From the NCBI GenBank assembly GCA_022496185.1, contig WTXG01000300.1, forward strand, positions 1 through 41,372: a stretch of 41,372 nt of DNA, written 5' to 3'. Every line of letters starts with the position of its first letter. Position 1 is the first letter of the stretch. This stretch comes from Multifurca ochricompacta (taxonomy: Eukaryota > Basidiomycota > Agaricomycetes > Russulales > Russulaceae). Of this stretch, positions 22,401-33,900 are shown piece after piece. Made by a program: the position numbers and the translations under genes. The notes beneath the pieces are model-generated. The model had not been told where the DNA came from. It worked only from the letters and a program-made list of their open reading frames with translations, and searched no databases.

Positions 22401-22813
22401 ACAATGTTGTTCATCAAGTTTGCCATCATCATTCTGTCACTTGTAAGAAGGCCATTTGAATGAAGGATAATAGTAACACGAACATCATTATCTGCAGGTG
22501 TCCACTGCATGTCCGAGTCATCCTCCTCTGATTCATCATTGACAACTTCAACTCCATCATCTTCTGACCTGTTGTCTGTGATATCCTCTACAGCATTCTG
22601 ATGTTTTGACTGTTTCCTTGGTTTTCTTTTTGGTGCGGGCTTGTTGTCACTGGATTTGGATGACTCTTCTTCATCACTGCTTTCATCAGATACTTTCCTT
22701 TTTTTGTGGATGGTCTTCTTTGCCTTGCCTTTTGGAGCATGAGCACAAGTTTTCGGTGCAGGTGGGTTCTTCTTCAGTGGGGCCTTCACTGAGGTTGGCT
22801 TTATAGGCTTCAT
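19482..22813 (-). CDS. hAT transposase, multi-exon, apparently intact
   Basis: Start taken as the ATG at 22813 (MKPIKPTSVKAPLKK), stop at 19482-19484; about a dozen exons with short GT-AG introns. Order: Lys/Ser/Glu-rich, NLS-like N-terminus; BED-type zinc finger (WCNIC in one exon and SSCRQHARLH in the next, junction near 22250); catalytic domain with ISSTADGWSADTTKAAFLGM (first Asp region, near 21600) and TLDNASTND (second Asp region, near 21340); the CLEHVVNLANIDI block (near 21170); the SNIRWGSAFLMLD block (near 20850); and a C-terminal dimerisation domain ending VEWWQ, then across a 53-bp intron HCQLFPTLARIALDVLPCQA, SSVPCERLFSASKQTAEDRR. No premature stop was found in the chosen path. 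Exon edges were placed by eye. Confidence 0.87.
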
Positions 22814-22989
22814 GGTTGAACGCGCCCAGTTGTTCAATTGACAAATAAATAGTGCTTACATTTGTTTGTCTTTGTAAGAGTGTCACACCCGAGTTTTGTT
22901 GTATTGTATCTTGTACATAGCACCTAAATGTAGAAGATCTGTAGTACATATTTTGAATATAATAGCTTAGCTTGAAGCAACCAAAGTCC

Positions 22990-23172
22990 AGTCTAAGACC
23001 GGTTGCAACCGGTCTTTAGACGGTTTTTTAAAATGATATATTGTTGATGGACTGCAGACCGCATGTGTGATGACTTTGGGGCAACCGCAACCGGTGGTCC
23101 GGTTGCCATCAGTCCGGTCCGGTCCGGTTTGCGGTCTTTTTTCGGTCCAATGGACCGGACTTTTAAACACTA
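22990..23172 (+). repeat. right subterminal repeat zone and TIR of the hAT
   Basis: Clustered ACCGGT/GGTCCGGT words, then the inverted TIR ending GGACTTTTAAACACTA at 23172. Right TSD GGTGTTAC at 23173-23180. Confidence 0.85.
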
Positions 23173-23174
23173 GG

Positions 23175-24388
23175 TGTTACAGCCCTTGCCTAGCAGCCCA
23201 CTTTTCTTCACGATCCCAATGACGACCCCACCCGTCCCCCTACCTTACACTTCTTGATCATGTCCCCGTTGTTACGACCTACCCAGTGTACCAAACAGAT
23301 GGCAAGATGTGGGGGACACACAAGCAGTGACAGCAGCCGCGTGGGGTCCGCAAGGACATCGCCGGCTTAGTCATGATGTCCCACACCAAAGTCCAGAAGA
23401 CAGATACGGCATGAGGTACAGAAGCAGATCACATGACAGTAAGGTTTGATGCCTCGTGTACAGAAGGACCCTGAACCTTAGTTGACATGGGAAGACGGTG
23501 GCGCTGGTTCTGATGGAAGGTTCCATAGTCACACGTCCAGAACCACAAGCGTCTAGATAAGACTGATAAGAATGGATGACTAAGCTAGTACCAGCATGTA
23601 TATATACCCTAGCTAGTCTCGCTCAGATGGTTCCCCATCTTGAGCTCCTGTGACAATCAGTAGCCTTGTGGACCTTTAACTTCCTTCCTTGCGTCTCACC
23701 ACCTGAACTCGTCCCTTTGGTACTCGTCCTCTGTGACTTGTACACTGAGCCTGTGACCTGGTAGACCCTGCGTTGGACTTATTGTCTTCTGCATTGACCC
23801 AAGATCGTCCCGACCTTGTCTCTGTGACCTAGCCGCCCGCACTCGACTGCGTACGCCCCTCTGAGCGTAACACCCGTCCTGGGACCCGTCACGTGCCCTG
23901 CTTCCCTCCCCGTGATCGGCTTTGCTTTTGTTTGTCTCACTGTGCTTATGATTGGTCTCTTATCCGCTATCTCTTATCTCTTATCTCTTATCCCTTATCT
24001 TTACGACCGGACACTTACTTAATTCCCTATCAGAAGCCAGGCTTTACGCCCTCTGCTTCCGTATATTCGGGCCCATATGACTCGGTGTTATCTTATCTTT
24101 AGACACTCATTCGATTACGTATATAAGTCCACTGTAGTTACTCTGTAGACCTCAGACTCAACTTATTGAATACATCGGTGCTTGTCTTCTGGACTTCCCT
24201 TTGAAAGCTTTGACTCGATCCTCTCAACAAGTACTTCAGGTACTTTCTGCTCAACATTGTCTTAGAGTACAGCCTCTTTGACTCTGACTCTTCCATTACA
24301 AACTCCAAAGGTCTTATTGGCCTTTTACCTGATAACGAACGAGCGCTGTCACACAAGTCGTGTGGAACGTCCCACACCGGACGTAACA
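23175..24388 (+). repeat. 5' LTR of element B, split by a solo LTR
   Basis: TGTTACAG...GGACGTAACA. Without the inserted 603 bp plus 5-bp TSD it is 606 bp, against 607 bp for the 3' LTR at 38651-39257 (one C fewer in a CCCC run). TATA (tatataag) near 24118; the TSS-region element reads AGACTCAACTT at 24154-24164, where the 3' LTR still has AGACTCGACTT. Confidence 0.95.
23270..23872 (+). repeat. solo LTR inside the 5' LTR of B
   Basis: 603 bp with TGTTACGACC...GAGCGTAACA ends and a perfect 5-bp TSD CCCGT (23265-23269 and 23873-23877); the uninterrupted site is visible at 38741-38751 in the 3' LTR. Plus-oriented TATA (tatatata) near 23598. A different LTR family from B; it shares tcttgagctc with the solo LTR at 11067. 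Confidence 0.95.
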
Positions 24389-24402
24389 TCAAGTCGAGTC
24401 TC
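24389..24402 (+). promoter_or_regulatory. primer-binding site of element B (self-priming type)
   Basis: TC then AAGTCGAGTCT (24391-24401), directly after the LTR. Complementary to AGACTCGACTT in the 3' LTR (39023-39033); the 5' LTR copy has one CpG-to-CpA change. Confidence 0.65.
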
Positions 24403-24410
24403 TTCCCAAT

Positions 24411-26385
24411 GTGGCTTCGTCCAGCCGCAGTCAGACCCTGTTCAAAGAAGAGCTCATCGAACGCAGAGACGAGAATAATCTTTCACAACAGACACTTGGC
24501 TCTGCTGTCTGGAAAGAATTTGAAACCGAGTTTGGATACTACGTCTATCACGATGGAAGATACCAACCGGTAGAGTACGACGACGAAAGAAGAGTTTGGT
24601 ATCGTATCCGATACTCGGATAGCAGACACTCGTGGGTCACTACCACTCCCGCTCCACCAGAATTCAGTCTTGGACCGTGGAGAGAGAACCCGCCCGCGAT
24701 CATCACCGACTCAGAACCAGAAGACTACGTCGAAGAGAATAGCGAAGACGCACCAGTATTAGCATTGTCTACACCCCTGGTTGCACTGGCAGTTGTCACA
24801 ATCAGAGCCCCTGCTTTGACAACCCCCCAGATATCGATACAATCCTCAGAAACCATTACCCCATCCCATCAGAATATGTCCACCATCGCTGCTCAACTCC
24901 CCGACCCCGTCCCTCCTCCTCCTCCTCCCCCGGTCATCCCAAACATCCCGCCTCCGTCGGGACGTCTTTCGGGAATCCTACCCCAGACCTTCATGGGTGA
25001 TCGCTCCCAGAGCAAGAAGTTCATGCTGGAGTTCACCACATTCAAGAACTTCAATCATGATGTGGCCCAAATCGTCAACCCCTTTCAGCGTGCCAACCTC
25101 TTTCTGTCGCACACAGGTCCTTCAGCGTGCGTCGGTTCGGGTCTGGGTCAAGGTCACAAGGTAATCAAGGTATACAGGTATCAAGTCAAGATGTCACACA
25201 GCACGCAGCCAGTATGGATCAAGGCAACGAGTCTGGATGTTGCATGTGAAGTCAAGATATTCAGATAGCAAGGCAAGAGCCTTTGCTGGAGCCACTGGTG
25301 AGCCAAACCTTCCCAAGTCACATACTTGAAGAGGGCTGAAGGGAAGTTCTTAAGGACCTTTGATTGGTACAAGGAGAACAGACTTGGTCTGTCCTTGGAT
25401 TTATTGTAGTCCTTAAATACAATGTAGCTACTATGAAGTCATAGTCTAGATGTAATGTACTATGATATCATACTAAGGTCACAAGGTCTATGACATCAAA
25501 AGAGAGGGGCATAGAAGAAAAAAGGAGAAAAGCCGAAACAGCAGCAAGAAAATGTCACACTTTCTCTCCCTCATCAGGGGTGACGCCGTTGACGATTGGA
25601 CAATGGAGCAGCTTGAGTGGTTGAACGAGCAGGTAGAGAGTGGCTGCTGTACTACCAGCGAAGGCCTCTGGGAGACCATAGCCCAGAGATTCAAAGACGC
25701 CTTCACTGATGGACAGGCAAAACAGAAGGCAGCCAGGGAATTAAAATCCCTGAGAATGGAAAAGGGAGAACTCGACGCCTATGTGGCAAAATTCCGAAGC
25801 TTAGCAAACCGAGCAGGCTATGATACGGATGAAGAAGCAACCTTGGACCTCTTCTCCCAAGGACTGCCAAACCCGCTCGTCAAAAATATTATACAGTTCC
25901 ATCACCCTCATGACTGGGACGAGTGGGTCGATGCCGCTCGACAACAGCAGCAGGACTATCTTGACTTCCAGACACGATTTGGGGTCGATACCAAGAAAGG
26001 AAAGACTCGAGAACAGTGGAAGGCCGCGTTTGGAGTCAAACCAGTGCACACTACTCAAAGGGACCCCAATGCTATGGACACCTCCGCAGACAGAATCAGG
26101 GCGAGAGCCACACTCACAGAAGACGAATGGCAGACACTGATGAAGGAAGGGAGGTGTTTTCGCTGTAAAGGCCAGGGACATATGTCCCGAGACTGTCCGA
26201 AGAAGGGAGTACGAGTTGCAGCAGCAAACACTACGCTGACGACCCCTATCAACAATAACCCGCCGGCTGTAGACAAGCGGACCAAGGAAGAAAAGGCCCA
26301 AGACATATGGGCAAACATGATGAAGGAGAGTGAGGAAGTGCGAGCCATCCTTGTGGAAAAGGCTTTCGCAAAGAAGGATTTTTAA
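24411..26385 (+). pseudogene. gag of element B, disrupted by a solo LTR
   Basis: Starts MASSSRSQTLFKEE at 24411, ends at TAA 26383-26385 in the context GAT-TTT-TAA. Removing 25105-25559 plus one TSD (460 bp) gives one uninterrupted frame of 504 codons, nearly the same length as the 502-codon gag of C. A proline-rich linker is at about residues 168-182, the capsid-like core includes DAYVAKFRSLANRAGYD, and a CCHC knuckle CFRCKGQGHMSRDC is near 26157-26200. Structural protein forming the virus-like particle and binding the genomic RNA. Confidence 0.93.
25105..25559. repeat. solo LTR inside gag of B
   Basis: 455 bp, TGTCGCACA...AAATGTCACA with 5-bp TSD CTTTC (25100-25104 and 25560-25564). Its removal restores the gag frame and the motif FLSLIRG. 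A different family from the other LTRs here; orientation not settled (a weak reverse TATA-like tatttaag lies near 25415). Confidence 0.9.
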
Positions 26386-28872
26386 TAAGCTCTACCCCAT
26401 CGGCCTGGGCAAGAGCACTCCATGTTACCTCTGTGTACACTAGTCGATTCAAGTTGTTAAAAATACCAGTTCATTTCAAGACTACACAGAGGACGGCCGA
26501 CCGAGATATCTTAGTGGACTCCGGAGCCACGGACAACTTTATCAGTCTGAGGATGATTAAAACTTTGGGACTAGGGAAGCAGGCTCTTCCCCAAGAAAAG
26601 AATATCTGGAATATTGACGGAACTGCCAACCGTGCTGGAAAAATCACACATTACACCGACCTGAATGTCCAAGTCGGGGAAGTAACAAAAGTCATTCACT
26701 TTCTGATCACTGACTTGGGAGACGAAGACCTCATTTTGGGGTATCCATGGCTCGCTGCATTCGAGCCCAGGATCAATTGGGCAGATGCAACAATGGACAA
26801 GGATTCCTACCCCACCATCATTACATTGAGGGGCTACAATTATGCGGTTAGGCATGGCGCGGCGAAAGATGCAGATACCAGCATAGAAGACCTAGGTCGC
26901 TGTTATGCCACGAAGGCTTCAGAATTGGCCCAGAAGGCAATACAGGGGCAGACGGAGAAAACTTATGATGACATAGTACCGCGTACCTACCACCGACATT
27001 GGAAGGTGTTCTCAGAAGAGGAGTCACAGTGATTCCCACCCTCTCGACCCTGGGATCACGCCATAGACCTGCTCCCTGACACACCGGCAGCAATCGATTG
27101 CAAAATCTATCCACTATCCCAGTCCGAGCAGGTGGCATTGACAGAGTTCCTCGAAGAACATTTAGTGAAAGGATACATTTGTCCGTCCAAGTCACAGTAT
27201 GCCTCGCCCTTCTTCTTCATTAAGAAGAAGGATGGCAAGCTGCGGCCAGTCCAGGATTATCGATGGATTAATGCTCACACGGTGAAGAATGCCTACCCCC
27301 TACCGCTCATCTCCGAACTCATAGACACCATGAGGGACAAGTCCCTCTTCTCAAAAATGGATGTGCGGTGGGGATACAATAATGTCAGGATCAAGGAAGG
27401 AGACCAATGCAAAGCAGCATTCAAAACAAACCAAGGATTGTTTGAACCGAATGTCATGTTCTTTGGCCTCACCAACTCACCGGCGACGTTCCAAGCCATG
27501 ATGAACCACATCTTCCGTGATCTCCTTCTGACAGGAGAAGTAGTGGTCTATATGGACGACATACTGGTGGCCACCCCAGACAACCTAGATCACCACCGAG
27601 ACTGGGTACATCAGGTGTTAGATATACTCCAAGAACATGACCTGTACCTCAAACCTGCAAAGTGCTCTTTTGAGCAATGCAGTGTTGAGTACCTAGGAGT
27701 CATTTTAGAAGGAGGACAAGTGCGCATGGATCCTGTTAAAGTACAGGGGATCCGGGAGTGGCCAGTGCCGACCTGCGTCAAGGACGTCAGATCGTTCATT
27801 GGATTTTGCAACTTCTACCAACACTTTGTCAAAGGATTCTCAGGCATCGCACGACCACTGAACGATCTCTTGAAAAAGGACGTGCCATGGCATTGGAGTT
27901 CAGCACAACAGCAGGCGTTTGAACAGATCAGAGACCTAGTCGGCTCCGAGCCCGTACTCATCCAACCAGATCTGTGTCGTCCCTTCAAATTGGAAGTAGA
28001 CGCCTCTCACTTTGAAAACGGGGCCATGTTATATCAGAGGGATGCCGCACAGATACTGCACCCAGTGGCGTACTACTCAGAGACCTTCTCCCCAGCCGAA
28101 CAGAACTATGACATCTGGGATAGGGAACTCCTAGCCATAGTTAAGGCATTGCGACACTGGCGACCTTACCTGGCCGGGACCCCACATAAGACCATCATCC
28201 ATACCAACCATTCCAACCTATTGTATTGGAAGGAACCCCACAAAATCAGTCGGCATGTGGCACAAGAAGTTCTGGAGTTAGAAGAATACAACTTCACCCT
28301 GAAACACATTGCTGGAAGCCAGAATGCTAGAGTGGATGCACTGTTGCGAAGACCGGATATGCACACAGGCAAGGATGACAATAATGACATCACTGTCCTC
28401 CCAGAGGAAGTGTTCGCGAAAACGGCTGTAGTCAGCCTCCATGATATGGACCTATGGGCACAGGTTTCCCAAAATATGAACCAAGAACTATGCCATTCAT
28501 GGGCCAATGCACACAATTTGAAAGAAGTCAACGGCCTGTGGTGGAAAGACGGAGATCGACTGGTTGTCACCGGTGGCGACAACATTAAGAGGGGGTGATC
28601 CATTTTCATCATGACCTTCCCTCCACAGGACACCCCGGTATCCACAACACCTATGCCCTGACCAAGAGAGACTATTGGTGGCCCAACATGAAAAAAGACG
28701 TTGAAAATTATGTGCAAGGATGCGCAGCATGTCAGGCAAACAAGGTCAACACACATCCAAAAATCCCGCCAATACACCCCATCGCTCCCATTGTGTCGAC
28801 CCCCTTTCAGACTATTGCCATGGATTTTATTGTCAAACTACCCGAATCGCAGGGCTTTGACACCATCCTTAC
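26334..28872 (+). pseudogene. pol of element B, first part (protease, RT, RNase H, integrase start)
   Basis: Open in the -1 frame relative to gag from about 51 bp before the gag stop. Protease motif VDSGATDNFIS near 26514-26546; RT with KKKDGKLRPVQDY near 27223 and YMDD near 27552; RNase H-type region (FKLEVDASHFENGAM near 27990, WDRELLAIVKALRHW near 28118); integrase zinc region (HFHHDLPSTGHPGIHNTY, then CAACQANK, near 28600-28745). A TGA at 27030-27032 replaces the CGA (Arg) seen in D. One G is missing near 28592 compared with C, shifting the frame. It continues at 36349 after element C. Confidence 0.92.
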
Positions 28873-29464
28873 TGTTACAAACCCCATCCCTACCAGTCTT
28901 TTTCTTCCTACCCAACAACAATCCCTCCCTGCCGCCTACCCTTCACTACCAGATCACGTCTCCATCGTGGGATCCATCACGTGCCTTGCTCCCTTCCCCG
29001 TGACTGACTTTGTCCTTGTTTGTGTTACTGTACATGTGTTTGACTCGCCATTTGCTTATCTCCTATCTCTTATCTTTACGAACAGACACTTACTTAATTC
29101 CCTATCAGAAGCCAGGCTTTACGCCCTCCGCTTCCGTATATTCGGGCCCATATGACTCTACGTTATCCTATCTTTAGACACTCATTCGATTACGTATATA
29201 AGTCCGCTGTAGTCACCTTGTAGACCTCAGACTCGACTTATTGAATACATCGGTGTTTGTCTTCTGGACTTCCCCTTGAAACCATTAACTCGAACATCTC
29301 AGTGCTTTTGGCACTTTCCGCTCAACATCGTTGTTAGGGAACAGCCCCTTCAACTTTGACTCATTCATTCTAACACTCCAAGAGGTCCTATTGGCTTCTT
29401 ATCTGAACGAACGTACCAAAGCTGTCGCACAAGTCGTGCAAGACGTCTCACACCAGATGTAACA
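28873..29464 (+). repeat. 5' LTR of element C
   Basis: 592 bp, TGTTACAAACC...GATGTAACA. TATATAA at 29195-29201; AGACTCGACTT at 29229-29239, 34 bp after the TATA start, where transcription should begin. Confidence 0.95.
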
Positions 29465-29478
29465 TCAAGTCGAGTCTC
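29465..29478 (+). promoter_or_regulatory. primer-binding site of element C (self-priming type)
   Basis: TC then AAGTCGAGTCT (29467-29477), complementary over 11 bases to 29229-29239 in the LTR. Same spacing and sequence in B and D. Confidence 0.68.
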
Positions 29479-29483
29479 TCATC

Positions 29484-30992
29484 GTGGCTTCCAGCCGCAG
29501 TCAGACCCTATTCAAAGAAGAACCCATCGAACGAAGGGACGAGCCTGACCTTTCACAACAAGTACTTGGCTCTGCCACCTGGAAAGATTTTGAGTCCGAG
29601 TTTGGATACTACGTCTATCATGACGGAAGATACCAACTGGTAGAATACAACGACGAGAAAAGAGTTTGGTATCGTATCCGATATTTGGACAGCCGACACT
29701 CTTGGGTTACTACAGGACCCGCTCCCCCTGAATTTGGATTAGGACCGTGGAGGGAGAATCCCCCGGCCATTGTTACGGACTCTGAACCAGAAGAGTACGT
29801 AGAGGAACATAGTGAAGAAGCACTGGTATTAGCATCGACTATATCCCCAGTTGCACCCGCAGTTGTCACGTCCAGAGCCCCTGCTTTGACAACTCCCCAG
29901 ATATCCATACAATCTACTGACACTGTCACCCCATTTTACCAGAACATGTCCACCATCGCAGCCCAACTCCCAGATCCGGCTCCTCCTCCTCCACCCCCAC
30001 CAGCCATGTTACCACCCAACATTCCCCCACCATCGGGACGCCTGTCAGGCGTATTACCACAGACATTCACAGGAGATCGATTGCAAAGCAAAAAGTTTAT
30101 GTTGGAGTTCACCACTTTCAAGAACTTCAACCACGATGTCCCCCAGATCATCAACCCCTTCCAACGTGCCAACCTCTTTCTATCACTGATTCGGGGAGAG
30201 GCGGTAGATGACTGGACGATGGAGCAGCTGGAATGGCTAAACGAACAGATTGAGGGTGGTCGTCATACCACCAGCGAAGGCCTCTGGGAAACTATCGCCC
30301 AGAGGTTCAAGGATGCCTTTACAGATGGACAGGCCAAGCAGAAGGCCGCTAGAGAACTTAAAACCTTGAAAATGGAGAAAGGAGAACTGGACGCCTATGT
30401 GGCAAAGTTCAGAAGCCTAGCCAACAGAGCCGGCTACGATACTGATGAAGAGGCAACACTGGACCTCTTCTCCCAGGGATTGCCCAATCCACTGGTAAAG
30501 AACATTATCCAGTTCCATCACCCCAACGACTGGGATACATGGGTTGATGCTGCTCGACGACAGCAGCAAGACTACCTAGACTTCCAAACATGCTTTGGGG
30601 TTGATACGAAAAAAGGGAAGACCCGCGACCAGTGGAAGGCTGCCTTCGGAGTTAAACCCGCACACGCCAGTCAGAGGGATCCTAATGCCATGGATACCTC
30701 CGCCGACAGAACCAGAGCACAGGTAGCGCTCACTGAAGACGAAAGGCAGACCCTGATGAAGGAAGGGAGGTGCTTTCGCTGTAAAGCCCAAGGACACATG
30801 TCGAGGGAATGTCCGAAAAAGGGGGCATGGGCAGCAGAAGCAACGGTCGCGCCCATCTGTAACAATCCACCAGCGATCGACAAAAAGACGAAAGAAGAAA
30901 AAGCGCAGGATATATGGGCGAGTATGATGAAAGAAAGTGAAGAAGTAAGAGCCATTTTGGTAGAGAAGGCATTCGCGAAAAAGGATTTTTAA
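29484..30992 (+). CDS. Gag polyprotein of element C, intact
   Basis: 502 residues, MASSRSQTLFKEE to KKDF. It forms the particle shell and packages RNA. An N-terminal acidic/aromatic domain is followed by a proline-rich linker at about residues 173-190, a capsid-like helical core (residues about 215-400, with DWTMEQLEWLNEQ and LDAYVAKFRSLANRAGYD) and one CX2CX4HX4C knuckle (CFRCKAQGHMSREC) at about residues 429-442. It ends at TAA in GAT-TTT-TAA; the pol frame overlaps its last about 51 bp in -1. No lesion seen, so Gag alone could still be made. Confidence 0.94.
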   Translation: MASSRSQTLFKEEPIERRDEPDLSQQVLGSATWKDFESEFGYYVYHDGRYQLVEYNDEKRVWYRIRYLDSRHSWVTTGPAPPEFGLGPWRENPPAIVTDSEPEEYVEEHSEEALVLASTISPVAPAVVTSRAPALTTPQISIQSTDTVTPFYQNMSTIAAQLPDPAPPPPPPPAMLPPNIPPPSGRLSGVLPQTFTGDRLQSKKFMLEFTTFKNFNHDVPQIINPFQRANLFLSLIRGEAVDDWTMEQLEWLNEQIEGGRHTTSEGLWETIAQRFKDAFTDGQAKQKAARELKTLKMEKGELDAYVAKFRSLANRAGYDTDEEATLDLFSQGLPNPLVKNIIQFHHPNDWDTWVDAARRQQQDYLDFQTCFGVDTKKGKTRDQWKAAFGVKPAHASQRDPNAMDTSADRTRAQVALTEDERQTLMKEGRCFRCKAQGHMSRECPKKGAWAAEATVAPICNNPPAIDKKTKEEKAQDIWASMMKESEEVRAILVEKAFAKKDF

Positions 30993-33900
30993 CCGGCTCA
31001 AACCCATCGGCCTGGGCAAGAGCATTACATGTAACCTCTGTGTATACTAGTTGCTTCAAGTCGTTAAGAATACCAGTACATTTCGAGACTACACAGAAAA
31101 CGGCCGACCGTGACATCCTGATTGACTCAGGTGCCACCGACAATTTTATCAGCCCACGAATGGCAAGAACCATGGGATTGGGAATGCTGGCACTTCCCCA
31201 GGAAAAGAATATCTGGAATATCGACGGAACCGCCAACCGAGCGGGAAAGATTACGCACTATACTGACCTCAATGTCCAAGTAGGGGAAGTAACGAAAGCC
31301 ATCCGCTTCCTAGTCACCAACTTAGGCGATGAAAATCTTGTCCTGGGGTATCCCTGGCTCGCAGCATTCGAACCAAAAATTAACTGGAGCAACGCAACCA
31401 TGGATAAAGAATTCTACCCTGTCCTTATCACGTCAATGGGGTACGACTATGCCGCCCAACATTCGATAGCACGGAAGATGGATAAGGAAGAAGATCCAAG
31501 CCATGGCTTCACCACCAAGGCATCGGAACTCGCACAGAAGGCAATAGAGGGACAGGTGGAAAAGACTTTTGAAGAGGTAGTGCCGCAGGAATATCACCGC
31601 CATTGGAAGGTCTTCTCAGAGGAGGAATCGCAATGTTTCCCGCCTGCACAACCATGGGACCATGCTATTGAATTTGTACCCGACGCTCCATCAGCAATTG
31701 ACTGCAAAATCTACCCACTGTCACAGGCAGAACAAACAACACTCACTGCGTTTCTCAAGGAACATCTTGCGAAAGGATATATTCGTCCGTCGAAATCACC
31801 GTACACGTCACCATTCTTCTTTATCAAAAAGAAGGATGGGAAGCTCCGACCCGTCCAGGATTATCGACGAATTAATGCCTACACTGTAAAAAATGCCTAT
31901 CCACTGCCCCTCATATCGGAGCTCATTGACACCATGCGAGACAAGTCCCTGTTCTCTAAAATGGACGTCTGCTGGGGATACAACAATGTCCGGATCAAGG
32001 AAGGAGATCAATGTAAAGCAGCGTTCAAAACCAACCAAGGGCTTTTTGAACCAAATGTCATGTTTTTTGGCCTCACCAACTCACCAGCTACTTTCCAATC
32101 CATGATGAACCATATATTCCGCGATCTCATTCTTACTGGCGAAGTAGTGGTGTACATGGACGATATCCTAGTAGCTACTCCAAACGACCTTGCTCACCAT
32201 CAAGCACAAGTACACCAAGTGCTGGACATTTTATACGAGCATGACCTATACCTTAAACCGGCTAAATGCTCATTTGAACAGCCAGTCGTGGAGTATCTGG
32301 GAGTTATCCTAGAAGGAGGACGGGTGCGAATGGACCCAGTAAAAGTCCAAGGAGTTCGGGAATGGCCCACCCCCACGTGCGTCAAGGACGTGCACTCCTT
32401 TGTGGGGTTTTGCAACTTCTACCGACAATTTGTTTGAGGATTCTCCGAGATTGCCCAGCCACTAAATAGACTGTTGAAAAAGGATGTGCCATGGCAATGG
32501 ACAGAGGAGCAGCAACGTGCCTTCAAGCAGATTCGCAATATCATTAGCTCCAAGCCGGTCCTCCTACAACCAGATTTAGAAAAGCCCTTCGAACTGGAAG
32601 TCGATGTGTCTCACTTTGCCAATGGCGTGGTACTGAATCAACGAGATGCGACTGGGTTGCTCCACCCGGTTGCCTTCTACTCGGAGATGTTCTCGCCGGC
32701 CGAACGAAACTACGACATCTGGGATAGAGAATTACTAGCCATTGTGAAGGCGCTGCGACACTGGCGACCATACCTAGCGGGAACCCCTCATAAGACTATA
32801 ATTCACACCGACCACTCCAACCTACTCTATTGGAAGGAGCCCCACAAGATTAGTCGGCGAGTTGCTCGCGAGGTTCTGGAGCTGGAAGAATACAATTTCG
32901 TGTTGAAGCACATCGCAGGTAGTCGCAATGCACGTGCAGACGCGCTGTCACGACGACCAGATCTGAATAACGGTGGGGAGGATAACAATGACATCACAGT
33001 ACTCCCCGAAGAGGTTTTTGCAGGGACAGCGGTTGTCAGTCTTCATGACATGGATTTATGGGCCCAAGTTTCACAGAACATGAATCAACAATTGTGCAAA
33101 ACATGGGCAGATGCACATAACCTGAAGAAAATCAATGGCCTCTGGTGGAAGGACGGGGATCAGCTCGTTGTCACTGGTGGCGACAACATTAAGCGGGGGG
33201 TGATCCATTTTCACCACGACCTTCCCTCTGCAGGACATCCCGGCATCGCTAACACATACGCCCTTGCTAAACGAGATTACTGGTGGCTGAACATGAAGAA
33301 AGATGTGGAGGAATATGTGAAGGGATGTGCAGACTGCCAGGCCAACAAAGTGAATACACACCCACACCCACCAGCACCATTCCCAATTGCACCAATGACT
33401 TCACAACCATTCCAGACCATTGCCATGGACTTCATCGTCAAACTCCCCACTTCCAGAGGGTTTGACTCAATCTTGACCATCACCGACCATGATTGTTCGA
33501 AAGCAGCACTGTTCATACCCTGCAAAGAGTCCATTATGGCTGAGGAAGTGGCCACACTTTACCTGAATCATGTCTACAGACACTATGGCCTTCCTGAAAA
33601 GGTCATCTCAGACCGTGACCCACGCTTCACATCAGCATTCGCCAGAGCACTCTGCAAAACGCTAGACATTACCCAAAACATTTCGACGGCATATCACCCA
33701 CAGACAGATGGACAGTCAGAAAGAACAAACCAATGGCTCGAACAGTACCTTCGATTCTGGTGCAATGGATGACAAGATGACTGGGCTGACTGGCTCGCAA
33801 CGGCGGAATTTGCACACAATTCTTGGCCCAACGGCACCACGAAACCCACCCCATTCTCGCTTATCATGGGATGGACACCCTGAGCCACATGGGTGGGAAA

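Noticed and set aside
23893..24102. 69-codon ORF (MPCFPPRDRLCF) repeated at 38762-38971
   Set aside because: It is the U3/R part of the B LTR, present once per LTR; repetition is due to the LTR, not a gene. The similar ORFs at 28595-29155 and 35851-36039 run into C's LTRs in the same way.
24411..25268. 285-codon ORF as a complete short Gag
   Set aside because: The last about 55 codons read into the solo LTR at 25105; the true Gag continues at 25565.
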